Part shown: piece after piece, positions 10,622 to 19,492 of the stretch
Layout of the letters: each line of letters starts with the position of its first letter
Position numbering within the stretch: position 1 is the first letter of the stretch
Source of the DNA: Fragilaria crotonensis
Taxonomy: Eukaryota; Bacillariophyta; Fragilariophyceae; Fragilariales; Fragilariaceae
DNA length: 30,799 nucleotides
NCBI GenBank assembly: GCA_022925895.1
Contig: JAKSYS010000716.1
Location: forward strand, 1-30,799
Direction: 5' to 3'
The notes under the pieces: model-generated
Database searches by the model: none
Told to the model about the DNA's origin: nothing
What the model saw: only the letters and a program-made list of their open reading frames with translations
Program-made: the position numbers and the translations under genes

Positions 10622-11206
10622 AAGAGTTTAAACGAATATATTGTAGTCGACTGAAGAGATAAGATGGGTGTTGCGGTCATCCAATGTCGGATTGAAATTG
10701 TTCTGTCGTCAGCTGCTACATGCTCTCTCGATGTCGTTGTTGGTGGTTTGTGTGACCGTGAAAATCTGGCGCGTGTCCTGAAATAAAGGTACAGTACAGT
10801 GTATCATTTCCATTCTCATGTATAGATGTTCAAGAATGCTTCTATTCTACGGACAGTACTCAGTACTCCGAACTCCGAAGTCGACTATGCATACTTGAGT
10901 GTACACTGTACACCCCCGTATGAATACAGTACCTGGTACAAGTGCTACTACAGAACTCAGTGCAAGCCATTACTTCTACCTGGTACATGTACCTGGTACT
11001 GCACGACTGTGAATGCGGGTACAAGTACTGTACTGTACGTCCTAGTGCGGACGCCCTTCAACGGTGCAGCGTGCAGGCAATACGGAGTCTGAATGTGGGG
11101 GAGCTCCACCATGCTCACCACCCTACAGTCTTAGTTGGTCCAGCATAACAATGGCTCTAACAGATATGCTATGAGCATAGTTATATTTCACGCGCTACGT
11201 TTGAAA
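10622..11206. other. Intergenic region holding a dense GTAC island
   Basis: This is the upstream region of MLH1 (minus strand) and lies beyond the 3' end of the broken DUF6824 gene. No gene was seen. Its right half is dominated by the GTAC island listed separately. Confidence 0.5.
10789..11038. repeat. GTAC-rich island (15 GTAC sites in 250 bp)
   Basis: I counted fifteen GTAC tetramers between 10789 and 11038, where about one would be expected by chance. Many sit in AGTACT, TGTACA or CTGGTAC contexts. 'CCTGGTAC' recurs at about 10932, 10979 and 10992. The island is non-coding and lies upstream of MLH1. Similar but smaller clusters are at 735-870 and 29275-29450. Confidence 0.75.
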
Positions 11207-12172
11207 TTATGGGCGAATTCCATCTCCTCCATAATGATCACTCTCTGCCGATGGTCTGGATCGCGTTTTGTTCAGAAGGGCTTGAATGTGAGAAAATCTC
11301 AATTCCACCTGTCGCTCTAGTATTTCCCTGTCCACTGGAGCAAAGGTTACAATGCCATCATTCTGCTGCTCCTGTGCTGCAAGAGTACCAAGCGTTGTCA
11401 CAGCACCATATCCCCTGCGAGGCTTTTTATTCGCGGGACCGTTTACATTGTGCTCTTCAAAGTTATCGTGCCCAAAGCATTGAGGATATCATCGTGGTGA
11501 CCAACAGCATCATGATCATCCCGTGTTCCTTCCACTTCTTTATGGTTGTTGACGCGTGCGACACCTCCATTCTCTCCGCCTTGCGCTGCTACTGCATTGC
11601 CAGATGATCCTCCCTTTTCTCGCAGAGCCTGACTTGCTTTACGTATCGCTGCTTCATGGTCAAGGATGACATAGTAGTAGTAGGCTCCTTCTTTTTGTGG
11701 AGTTGTACAAGTAGTGGATGTCGAACAAGTGTCATAAGATTCTGCCTGGGAAATCGCCCTATCAGAACTCATATTCATACCGACATGATGATGAGTCTCG
11801 ACTTTGTCCTTCTCGTCGTCACTACTAGCATCACGGCTAGTTCGTTTGTCGTTGTCATCGTGGACATTGTTGCTTTGATATGGTAATTGTTCTTGCTCTT
11901 CATCTTCTTTCGGTTTCACGCTTGTTTCTTTTTTGATTAAAAAACGACTGGGATGAAGGGCATCCACAATGGATTGCGCCAATATGTTTTTTATGACCAA
12001 GAGGCAACTCTCGATACTGGTTCTTGCACGCAGTCACCAATTCATGATACATTCGGTTACCGGGATGCTTGGTAGGACCACGACCACAAATGATATCGTC
12101 GTCACGTGGATGCCAGAGTATACTTTGTTGTCCTGATGTTTTGACATTGTGATGGTAGTTTGCAGGTGTCAT
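11207..12172 (-). pseudogene. DUF6824-domain protein, left duplicate, two frameshifts
   Basis: This is the diverged twin of the intact gene at 13194-14171. The start ('MTPANYHHN', ATG 12172), the DUF6824 core ('ILWHPRDDDIICGRGPTKHP', 'GNRMYHELV') and the tail ('DGIVTFAPVDREILERQ') all align with the twin but lie in three frames. Shift 1 is at an A6 run at 11987-11992 ('GHKK' to 'NILAQSIVDALHPSRF'), one base more than the twin. Shift 2 lies near 11465-11490, where one base is missing after GATGAT. Between them the Asp/Ser-rich linker and 'AYYYYVILDHEAAIRKASQA' are conserved. DUF6824 proteins are abundant in diatoms and of unknown function. The shifts suggest a pseudogene; two assembly errors in one gene whose twin is clean seems less likely. 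Confidence 0.8.
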
Positions 12173-13011
12173 ATTTTGGTGAGGACTGTCGTGGTAGTTG
12201 TTGTTATAGATGCTGTAAAACAAATTCACAGCCAGGCTTCAAAGCCTAGAGGTACAGCAATGATGTATGTATAATTGGTTGGAAAACTAGATCGAAAGGA
12301 TCGATTTCGCGTTTGTAATATAATATGACCATTCTATAGACAACGCCGAGGTTTTCTTGCATTGCGACAGACGGTTGGCAATCGCGGACCGTGCTGTGGG
12401 TGCCGGAGGACAATCCGGTCGTATCACACCTGAATTCGTGGTTCAAGACTGATGGGACCTTCCATTTCAAATAGGAGGCCTTACACTAAGACGAGTACTC
12501 GAGAATGGATCTTTTACAATATATACATACGGAGGATGTTGCAGTCGCAGCCACGGAGGGTCTCGCGGCTCGCGTCTTCCGTTCGATGGACACATCAGAG
12601 ATCAGGGAAATCGTGCCATGGTACCACGTATGAGGTACTCGAGACTGGACTACTCCGAAACTACAGTACTACTACTCAACTACTAGTTGTAGCACATTTA
12701 GTCGTGTGTGGTATGTGGGATCGGGATCTGTGATTGAGGAACCTCGACCACGAACTGTTGTTCAACAATGATTACTATGCGTTTAGTACCTCGACCCTCG
12801 TCTCATTCGAACAACGGGCAACGATAAGACGCGCATTCATTCGCCAGTGTCATACTTGATTCTTGATGCTTGATCAAGCGTCGACTCCCGTATCCTGTGC
12901 ACCAGTACTCTTTGTACTACAGTAGAGGTTCGACAAGCGAATTGGCGAGACAACGACCAACTGTCAAACGCCAATCGGCAGGTTGGCACAACTACGCAAT
13001 CAAGGCGTGGC
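12173..13011. other. Duplicated divergent promoter region, left copy
   Basis: This DNA lies between the broken DUF6824 gene (-) and the BCAT presequence relic (+). Parts match the right copy (14172-14836), for example 'GCAATCGCGGA' (12378 and 14317), 'CACGAACT.TTGTT' (12751 and 14597), 'GTACCTCGA' and 'GACAACGACCAAC/GAGAACGACCAAC'. It holds no gene of its own. Three GTAC sites lie around 12618-12668. Confidence 0.6.
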
Positions 13012-13206
13012 ATGATGAGTTCCTTCCTCATCCGTCGCAGTTGCAGTGGCAACTCATTGTCACATCAACGCCGCTGGATATTGTCCTTGGGATTGACGAC
13101 CACAATAATCAATGATCGCAAAGCTGGCTATCATTCCAGTTGGGAAGGTGACCAAACACACTCATCGTTTGACATTGTGGGCGGTATCCATTTTCAATTA
13201 TCGTGA
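13012..13206 (+). pseudogene. Orphan BCAT mitochondrial presequence (duplication relic)
   Basis: ATG ATG at 13012 begins a 64-codon ORF whose first ~35 codons match the start of the BCAT gene at 14837. Compare 'MMSSFLIRRSCSGNSLSHQR' with 'MMRSFLVRRSCSSNSLSHQR', and 'LSLGLTTT' with 'SSLGLTIT'. DNA identity over about 100 bp is high by eye. After 'IND' the match ends, and the ORF runs on for 29 codons into unrelated sequence and into the 3' end of the right DUF6824 copy. No aminotransferase sequence follows. It is best read as the truncated end of a tandem duplication. If expressed it would make a short, basic, probably mitochondrion-directed peptide. Confidence 0.75.
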
Positions 13207-14171
13207 TCAATCTCTTCCGATTGACTGGATCGCGGTTTGTTCAGAGCGGCTTGAATAGCAGCAAAGATCACTTCCGCCTGTTGCTCTACTATTTCCTTGG
13301 CCACAGGAGCAAAGGTCACAATGCCATCCGGACGTGCGTGTGGATGAGTACCAAACGTTGCCACCGTACCGTATCCCATTCGAGGTTTCTTGTTTGCAGG
13401 TAGTTTTCGGTCGTTTTCGTCGTCGCCCTCGTTGAATTCTTCGTTGGCAAAGCGTTGACTATGATCATCTTTGTCATCAACAGCATCATCTTGTGTTCCT
13501 TTCGCTTCTTCGTTGTTGAGGCGGACTTCGCATCCACTCGCTACGTCATTTGCTGCTGCATTACCGGAATGTTCTTTGTTTTCTCGCAAGGCCTGACTTG
13601 TTTTGCGTATCGCGTCTTTATGGTCAAGGACCACATAATAGTAGTAGACTCCTTCTTGTTGCGGAGTACTACTACCACTACTACTACTTCTACTAGTAGA
13701 AGTAGTAGTAGAAGTAATGGATGACGAGTAAGTGTCGAAGGATGCCGACTGGGAGATTGCCATATCAGAACTCATAGTCATGCCGATACCATGAGTCTTG
13801 AATTTGTCCATGTCGCTGGCACTAGCATCATCGCTATTTCGTTCGTCATTCTTGTCATGGACATCGTTGGACTGATACTGCAATTGGCGTTCTTCATCGT
13901 TATCCTCGTTGGGCTTAACGCTTGTTGCTTTTTTGATGAGAAAACGACTGGGATGGAGGGCATCCACAATGGATTGTGCCATTAACTTCTTGTGAGCAAG
14001 GGGTAAAATTCTGTACTCGGACCTACAGTCATTCACCAGTTCATGATACATTCGGTTACCGGGATGCTTGGTGGGCCCACGACCACAAATGACATCGTCA
14101 TCACGAGGATGCCACAGTATAATTTGTTTTCGTGACGTTGCGACATTGCGATGGTAGCTTGGATGTGTCAT
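13194..14171 (-). CDS. DUF6824-domain protein, intact right duplicate
   Basis: This 325-residue protein starts at ATG 14171 ('MTHPSYHRN'), chosen because the left twin starts at the matching place; the longer frame to 14372 is not conserved. Residues about 16-85 form the DUF6824 domain ('IILWHPRDDDVICGRGPTKH', 'PGNRMYHELV', 'AQSIVDALHPSRFLIKK'). Next come an acidic Asn/Asp/Ser-rich linker, a Ser/Thr tract encoded by a palindromic microsatellite, 'GVYYYYVVLDHKDAIRKTSQ', and a C-terminal 'GIVTFAPVAKEIVEQQAEVI' helix. The family is expanded in diatoms; a DNA-related or regulatory role has been suspected but is not shown here. The gene is divergent from BCAT with about 665 bp between them. Confidence 0.85.
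   Translation of the reverse strand: MTHPSYHRNVATSRKQIILWHPRDDDVICGRGPTKHPGNRMYHELVNDCRSEYRILPLAHKKLMAQSIVDALHPSRFLIKKATSVKPNEDNDEERQLQYQSNDVHDKNDERNSDDASASDMDKFKTHGIGMTMSSDMAISQSASFDTYSSSITSTTTSTSRSSSSGSSTPQQEGVYYYYVVLDHKDAIRKTSQALRENKEHSGNAAANDVASGCEVRLNNEEAKGTQDDAVDDKDDHSQRFANEEFNEGDDENDRKLPANKKPRMGYGTVATFGTHPHARPDGIVTFAPVAKEIVEQQAEVIFAAIQAALNKPRSSQSEEIDHDN
13678..13711. repeat. 34-bp perfect palindrome in a coding CTA/TAG microsatellite
   Basis: The sequence is its own reverse complement from 13678 to 13711, centred on TACT|AGTA at 13694/13695. It lies in the Ser/Thr tract of the intact DUF6824 gene. The left twin has no comparable tract at the matching place, so the palindrome arose or was lost after the duplication. 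Confidence 0.9.
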
Positions 14172-14836
14172 GATGGTGAGGACTGTCGTGCTAGTTATTC
14201 CTATAGAGATGTTGTGAACAAATTGAAAAAGGTTTTCAAAAGTGTGTGCGATGAGCGATGAGTCATGTATGGTGATTCGACGGACTAGGTTCATTCTTGT
14301 GTTGCAAGGCACGTTAAGCAATCGCGGATCCTCTTGTTTTATGACGGATGGTGGGGATAGTCGTACTCCCATACTAGTACGAGTACCGCGTGCTCGGAGT
14401 TCCTACTATACACTATACACTGTCTATGCATAGGAAGACAGCCCTATGTCATACACACACCGCATGCTTGTGCTCGAGACCTCGAGACAGAATGCATGAA
14501 AAACGAAAAACCATACACACGGACAGAAGGACAGGACAGATCGTTGTGGTAGTCTCACTGTTTCGCATCCATGATGCAAGACGGAACATGGTGATCACGA
14601 ACTATTGTTTAAATCATAAGCGGTACCTCGAGTCTCAACTGATTTGAGTCCAACGACTATTATGACAACGCATATTCTGCGCCGTCGTCGTTTTGTACTG
14701 GCGGTTGGCGGTACTACAGTTCGAGTAGAAATGAAAAAAGACTCGAGACTGTCGAGAGAACGACCAACGCCTTGGTTGATGGCAGTCACACACGAAAAAC
14801 GGCAGATCAGAGAACGACGCAATCAAGGTGTGCGAC
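14172..14836. other. Divergent promoter region between DUF6824 and BCAT
   Basis: No gene is seen. The region serves both DUF6824 (-) and BCAT (+) and is the right copy of the duplicated intergenic segment. It contains 'TACTAGTACGAGTACCG' near 14372-14388 and a TATACACTATACACTG stretch near 14406, but no clear core-promoter element. Confidence 0.5.
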
Positions 14837-15994
14837 ATGATGCGTTCCTTTCTCGTTCGTCGGAGTTGCAGTAGCAACTCATTGTCACATCAACGATGCA
14901 GCATATCGTCCTTGGGATTGACAATTACAAAAACTAACGATGAGAGTCGCTTTGAGAAGAAACCTGCCAAGGAAGAATTGAAATTCGGAACCACCTTTTC
15001 CGATCACATGCTTACGATTGCGTACCAGAAGGGTGCTTGGCAGACGCCTCATATTCGTCCCTATGAAAATTTATCCATTTCTCCAGCTGCGACATCGTTT
15101 CATTATGGCCTTTCGTGCTTTGAAGGGATGAAAGCCTACAAAACTAGTGGGAATACAATTCGACTCTTCCGACCAGACAAGAACATGCAGCGTTTGAAGA
15201 ATTCAATGGAGCGATTGCAAATGCCTGGATATGATTTTGATCCAAATGAGCTCATTCATCTCCTCAAACAATTGCTCCAGCTGGATCAACGATGGATTCC
15301 AGAAGGAGACGGGTATTCGTTGTACATTCGGCCTACTGTCATTGCTACCCATCCATTCCTAGGTCTTGCCGCTCCAACCGAACTTCTCTTGTACGTCATC
15401 ACCTGTCCTGTTGGACCCTACTATCCTAGTGGTTTCAAGCCCATTTCCTTATTGGCGACTCCGGACTACGTTCGTGCCTGGCCGGGTGGCACGGGTAGCA
15501 ACAAGGTGGGAGGCAATTACGCACCCACCATGAAACCACAAGCCGAGGCGGTCCGACAGGGATATTCTCAAGTCTTGTGGCTCTTTGGTGACACTCATGA
15601 GGTTACGGAAGTGGGAAGTATGAATGTATTCTTTGTTCTGTTGAATGATGAGAACGAACCAGTCCTAGTGACGCCGCCTCTGACGCGGGGAGATATATTG
15701 CCTGGTGTCACGAGAGATTCCATCCTAATCTTGGCGCAGTCCATGGGATTGAAGGTGGAAGAACGATTTCCTACCATGCAAGAATTGCTAGATGCCAGTC
15801 ATTCCAATACTTTGATTGAAGCATTTGGTGCCGGAACTGCGGCAGTTGTGACGCCCATTGAACGAATTCACTATCAGGGATCAAACATTGACATCCCAGC
15901 CACAGGCTCGTGGACGCAACGATTTTGGGATGAGTTGACCGGGATCCAATCGGGACGAATTGAGGGTCCCGAAGGATGGAGTGTTGTGGTGTAG
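14837..15994 (+). CDS. BCAT: Branched-chain amino acid aminotransferase, probably mitochondrial
   Basis: This is a fold-type IV, PLP-dependent aminotransferase that interconverts Val, Leu and Ile with their 2-oxo acids using glutamate/2-oxoglutarate. The protein has 385 residues from ATG 14837 (a second ATG follows at once). Residues 1-35 are rich in Arg and Ser with no acidic residue before Asp35, like a mitochondrial presequence. Family signatures follow: 'FHYGLSCFEGMKAYK', 'LYIRPTVIATHPFLG', 'GPYYPSGFKP', and 'GGTGSNKVGGNYAPT', whose Lys (about residue 223) is the expected PLP Schiff-base lysine. Further on are 'HEVTEVGSMNVFF', 'LTRGDILPGVTRDSIL', 'EAFGAGTAAVVTPI' and 'IQSGRIEGPEGWSVVV'. 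The frame is complete. An AATAAA at 16034-16039 may serve 3' processing. The gene's 5' end was duplicated upstream (13012). Confidence 0.95.
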   Translation: MMRSFLVRRSCSSNSLSHQRCSISSLGLTITKTNDESRFEKKPAKEELKFGTTFSDHMLTIAYQKGAWQTPHIRPYENLSISPAATSFHYGLSCFEGMKAYKTSGNTIRLFRPDKNMQRLKNSMERLQMPGYDFDPNELIHLLKQLLQLDQRWIPEGDGYSLYIRPTVIATHPFLGLAAPTELLLYVITCPVGPYYPSGFKPISLLATPDYVRAWPGGTGSNKVGGNYAPTMKPQAEAVRQGYSQVLWLFGDTHEVTEVGSMNVFFVLLNDENEPVLVTPPLTRGDILPGVTRDSILILAQSMGLKVEERFPTMQELLDASHSNTLIEAFGAGTAAVVTPIERIHYQGSNIDIPATGSWTQRFWDELTGIQSGRIEGPEGWSVVV

Positions 15995-16105
15995 TAAGTA
16001 GACGTTTGTGGTTCGAGTGGCTCCTTTTAGAAAAATAAATGTATAAAACAGCGGCGATTGCTTTCCACTCCGTCATGGTAGAGATATCCTTGTCACCATT
16101 CCTCT

Positions 16106-17820
16106 TCATGTTGCAACACCTGATTTCACTGGCAGGCTTTCACTTAACTCTAAATCGTGCTGTTCCACGGGTGTGTACGCCGCCGACGAGGCTGTAAACG
16201 ATCTAGTTACCTCCATTTCTTCTCCTCGCAATTCCACCTCGTTGCGGCCTTCTTCATCATCGTCATTTTCGTCTTCCTCGCCTTCCAGCAATGGCAATAT
16301 TTCAGAATCTCCAGGTCTCCAGAGGTATGTGACACCGGCGATCATGACGAAATAATCCAATTCCATGAGATTGGATGCAATCCAAGACAACACTGTATCA
16401 TCCTTGTTGTGATCCAACACTTCAATTTTCACCATGATGAGATATACGGCAGCAACGCCAACGACAACTGCCACAAGGTGCGGAAGTGACGATATCGCAC
16501 CAAACTTCGACTGGAACAGTAGTTCAGTTCCAAATATTGCAAAGTCTTGGCGAGAGTCGCCGCAATGTAAATGGCGTACAAAATGTCAATCCCCAAAATG
16601 CACAGACTCGCAGCAGTCTCACCAGCCAACAAGTCGATCGCCTCCGATCTGATACTAGTATCATCAAAGTGACTGAAATTCTCAAGAGTGGCGATCAATT
16701 CCAAATTAAGAATCTTGACGACAGTGCTCAGAATAAAGTATGAACCACCCAAAACGACCATACGAATGTAGTGTTGTTTCATGGACACTGCAGACACGGA
16801 TGCTGGTGACGCCACGACACCCCATCCCACACCGAGCATGACCAAGAGGGTTCGGGTGAGGGCGTGTTTCGAAACATCCGGGAGAATGGTCAGGTACACT
16901 AGAGCGTTGGCCTGAGTTCCGCGTATATTCCAGAGATAAAAATCCAGGGATCGCACCACAGATTCCATCCAACCCAATCCAATGGTTAGTATGATGCCAC
17001 GTTCCACAAACAATTGGCGACGACCTTGACGGCATGGTGGTGTTATGGTCCGAGGCCGAAACGAGTATCCCAAACCCCACCAGGCCGCAACAATCAAGAG
17101 AGAATAGGCGACCAGCATGAGGAAATAAAACCTCATCGTTCCAATCAAATTGGCTGGCAAATATCCCGCTTTTGATCGAAAGGCATACGATCCCTCCACT
17201 TCCACCAGTCTACCATTAACATTGCAGTTGGCCATGATCAAAATATATTTTCCACTCCCGGATGTGGCCGGAATATCAAATACTGGATTCTTAAGAATTT
17301 GCTTGGACACGAGATCTGGTGGACCTGGAATGTCGAGTGATCGCATTTGTCCTTGAAATGTGTTTCGATCCACAATCAAACGGTCTACTGGTCCATCACA
17401 AAGTCCCATCTCAAAGTGATCCTCGGTACAGCAAAAGAGCAACTCACCATTTCCATTTCCCCCAATTCCCAACTTGGTCCAATCGCATCCTCCTGGACGC
17501 GATTGTGTTGGTGCAGTGTTGATACAATCTTGTGGTTCGTAGAACAAGACAACATCCACAACGGACGCATTCGCGGCTCCAGTCCACCAGGATGAGTAGG
17601 GGGTCGAAAATTCAAGAGATTTCAAATCGACCAATCCTGGAGGTTCCACATATCCCGACGCGAAGTGGACCAAGAATGGCATTGGCTCCAGGAATCCGGA
17701 GTAGACGCGTCGATCGGCAGAGACAAAGACATTGGAATCGTGATTATACTCTGCGTAGTAGTACTGAAGCACCAACAACAATAGAAGACGGTTGAGGACG
17801 TCGGATATGGACAGGAACAT
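16106..17820 (-). CDS. GOST/LU7TM seven-helix membrane protein (GPR107/GPR108/TMEM87-like), one frame shift
   Basis: The N-terminus 'LNRLLLLLVLQYYYA' is a signal peptide, followed to about residue 220 by a luminal domain with paired Cys ('LLFCC...GLCDG', 'MANCN'). From about 226 a membrane bundle begins ('FYFLMLVAYSLLIVAAWWGLGY'), with further helices and 'AATLAKTLQYLEL' and 'LVRYRHFRTL'. That last motif is the usual LU7TM cytosolic turn before TM6. TM6 and TM7 ('AVVVGVAAVYLIMVKIE', 'FVMIAGVTYLWRP') and an acidic tail lie in another frame, ending at 16106; one base is missing near 16484-16490. The LWRP motif plus acidic tail is typical of the family, whose members act in Golgi/endosome traffic. 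It is convergent with BCAT at 112 bp. A sequencing error is at least as likely as a broken gene. Confidence 0.8.
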
Positions 17821-18538
17821 GGTGGTTACAGGTTCTGATCGAGGATATTATAATACTACTCCAAGTGTTGCAAGTTCTAACGTGGTTCCGTCCTCCAGAC
17901 TTGAGACGCAAAGTGCGTGCAAAATGAAAATGGGAATGGAGTGGCAACTAATGACAATGAGAGCATGTGTGTAATATGCATGCAATTCTCAGTCGAGGTT
18001 TTGGTCGTTGAAAGCGAGTGTACTGCGGATTTCTGGATTTTTGGTAGTAGTAGAACTTGGTATGTTTTCGTACAGTTGTAATCCGAGTACTCCAGGGACA
18101 TGCGGAAATCCTTCTTGCTGGGGTTAAGGATCACCGTTTTTCACCGTTAGTTTTTGTTTTAATTATTTATACAAAACGATTACTTATATTTAAGATTGCC
18201 GTAAAAGGTCGGACTTGCGCTTGTGAGCTTGGCTTGCGTTTTTCCAAAACCTTCTTAGCAACGAAGATGGTAAGAAAAACCATCTTCGCTCGAAGACGTT
18301 TGCTTCCGAATCTCTTCGTGCTAAGTATCTTCGCATTTTCTTCTTCGTTTCACGCCGTTTTCTACTTGGATCGAAGAAGCACGTCACATAAAAATTTGGA
18401 CTGTTTGGTCTCACATCATATTTGCCTTCTTATTTTGATGTAACACATTCATTAAACTTAAAGCAACATCATGGATGCGGGAATGTTGTGACACCCGACG
18501 ACATGCTTCGCCTTGGTCTGATTGCCGGGCTTTGCTGA
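17821..18538. other. Boundary between host genes and the mobile-looking region
   Basis: The first part should hold the promoter of the GOST gene. From about 18120 the sequence becomes A/T-rich. A hairpin at 18262-18288 (CGAAGATGGT, 7-nt loop, ACCATCTTCG) lies among many CTTCG/CGAAG motifs. No confident gene was seen; an unrecognised first exon of the transposase may lie here. Confidence 0.45.
18246..18345 (+). repeat. Degenerate direct repeat, left copy (partner at 30541)
   Basis: AAAACCTTCTT (18246-18256), then ATCTTCG-CT-CGAAGA (18282-18296), TTTGC, CTTCG and ATCTTCGCATTTT recur in the same order and orientation at 30541-30632 (AAAACCTTCTT, ATCTTCG-TG-CGAAGA, TTTGC, CTTCG, ATGTTCGAAATTTT). 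By eye the match is broken by small gaps. It could be a dispersed repeat family or flanks of the 18-30 kb element. Confidence 0.4.
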
Positions 18539-19467
18539 GGATCGAATTCAGAAGTTGGCTCGTATAACGAACCTGAAGCGCTTCCGTGCTCATTACAGGT
18601 CGAATCCATCGTTTATGCCTACATATGGGCAGATTTGCTAAGTACAACAAATCCAGATGCTCGGATTGATGCTGCAAAAGCGGACTTCAATGCATATTTG
18701 ATGTGCCTTAACTTCCTTAAATGTTATCCCAGCGAGTCTGTCTTGGCGGGCAGGTTTGGCATGTGTGAGACAACAACACGAAAGTGGCGTTGCTTCTTTG
18801 CAAGAAAAATTCAAGCATTAAAAACGGACAAGGTATGTTATCATGGCATGTGATTTGTTTCATATAAGAACTTGCACTACCCTCCAACACATGCTTTGTT
18901 GTGGCGCAGATTTTGTGGCCTACGCGTTGGACCCCAGGTCATCCTGATTTTGTAAATGAAGATGTGCCCGTATTTTTGTTGACAGTTGACGGAGTTCATT
19001 GTCGGATGCAAGAACCCCAGCATGCAACCAAATCAAAGGATCCGTCATTTTACTCGCATAAATTTAAACAAGCAGGTGTCAACTATGAACTTGGCATCTC
19101 CGTGTTTGATAATGCTTTGGTGTGGATGAATGGCCCATTCAAAGCCAGTCGACATGATATCACAATTTTCCGACGTGCTGGACTACAAACGCAAATTCCT
19201 CAAGGCCATCGTATTATTGGCGACTCTGGATACACTGGAGAACCTGTTGTCATAAGTACTCCTAATGCACATGATCCTGTGGCATTGCGAAAATTCAAGA
19301 GCCGCGCTCGTGCACGTCATGAATCCTTTAATGGGCGTATCAAAAACTTCAAGTGTTTAGATGAGCGTTTTCGACATGGTGTGGAGCAACATAAAGTGGT
19401 GTTTGAAGCCGTATGCGTTATATGTCAATATCAATTGGAGACAGGCTCACCGTTGTTTAGTACCTAA
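18539..19467 (+). CDS. DDE transposase, HARBI1/ISL2EU-like (DDE_Tnp_4), two exons seen, 5' end uncertain
   Basis: Exon A (open from 18539 to 18832) has a helix-turn-helix-like stretch ('SESVLAGRFGMCETTTRKWR'). A 77-bp intron at 18833-18909 (GTATGT...GGCGCAG) leads to exon B. Exon B holds the catalytic core: 'FLLTVDGVHCRMQEP' (first Asp), 'SFYSHKFKQAGVNYELGI', 'GPFKASRHDITIFR', 'RIIGDSGYTGEP' (second Asp), 'RARHESFNGRIKNFK' (Glu), and 'HKVVFEAVCVICQYQLETG'. This cut-and-paste DDE nuclease fold is that of PIF/Harbinger and ISL2EU elements. All three catalytic residues are present and the frame is clean. No ATG exists in frame before 18698, so an upstream exon is missing from my model or the 5' end is lost. 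It ends 25 bp before the stop of the next, convergent gene. Confidence 0.85.
18833..18909 (+). other. Transposase intron
   Basis: The donor AAG|GTATGT at 18833 and the acceptor GCGCAG ending at 18909 bound a 77-bp phase-0 intron that contains in-frame stops. Splicing joins 'KTDK' to 'ILWPTRWTPGHPDF'. Confidence 0.8.
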
Positions 19468-19492
19468 ACTTTAGGGATTCATCGCCACGTAT

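Noticed and set aside
12837-13052. Minus-strand 71-codon ORF
   Set aside because: Antisense to the BCAT presequence relic; a similar antisense frame appears at 14635-14877 because the DNA is duplicated.
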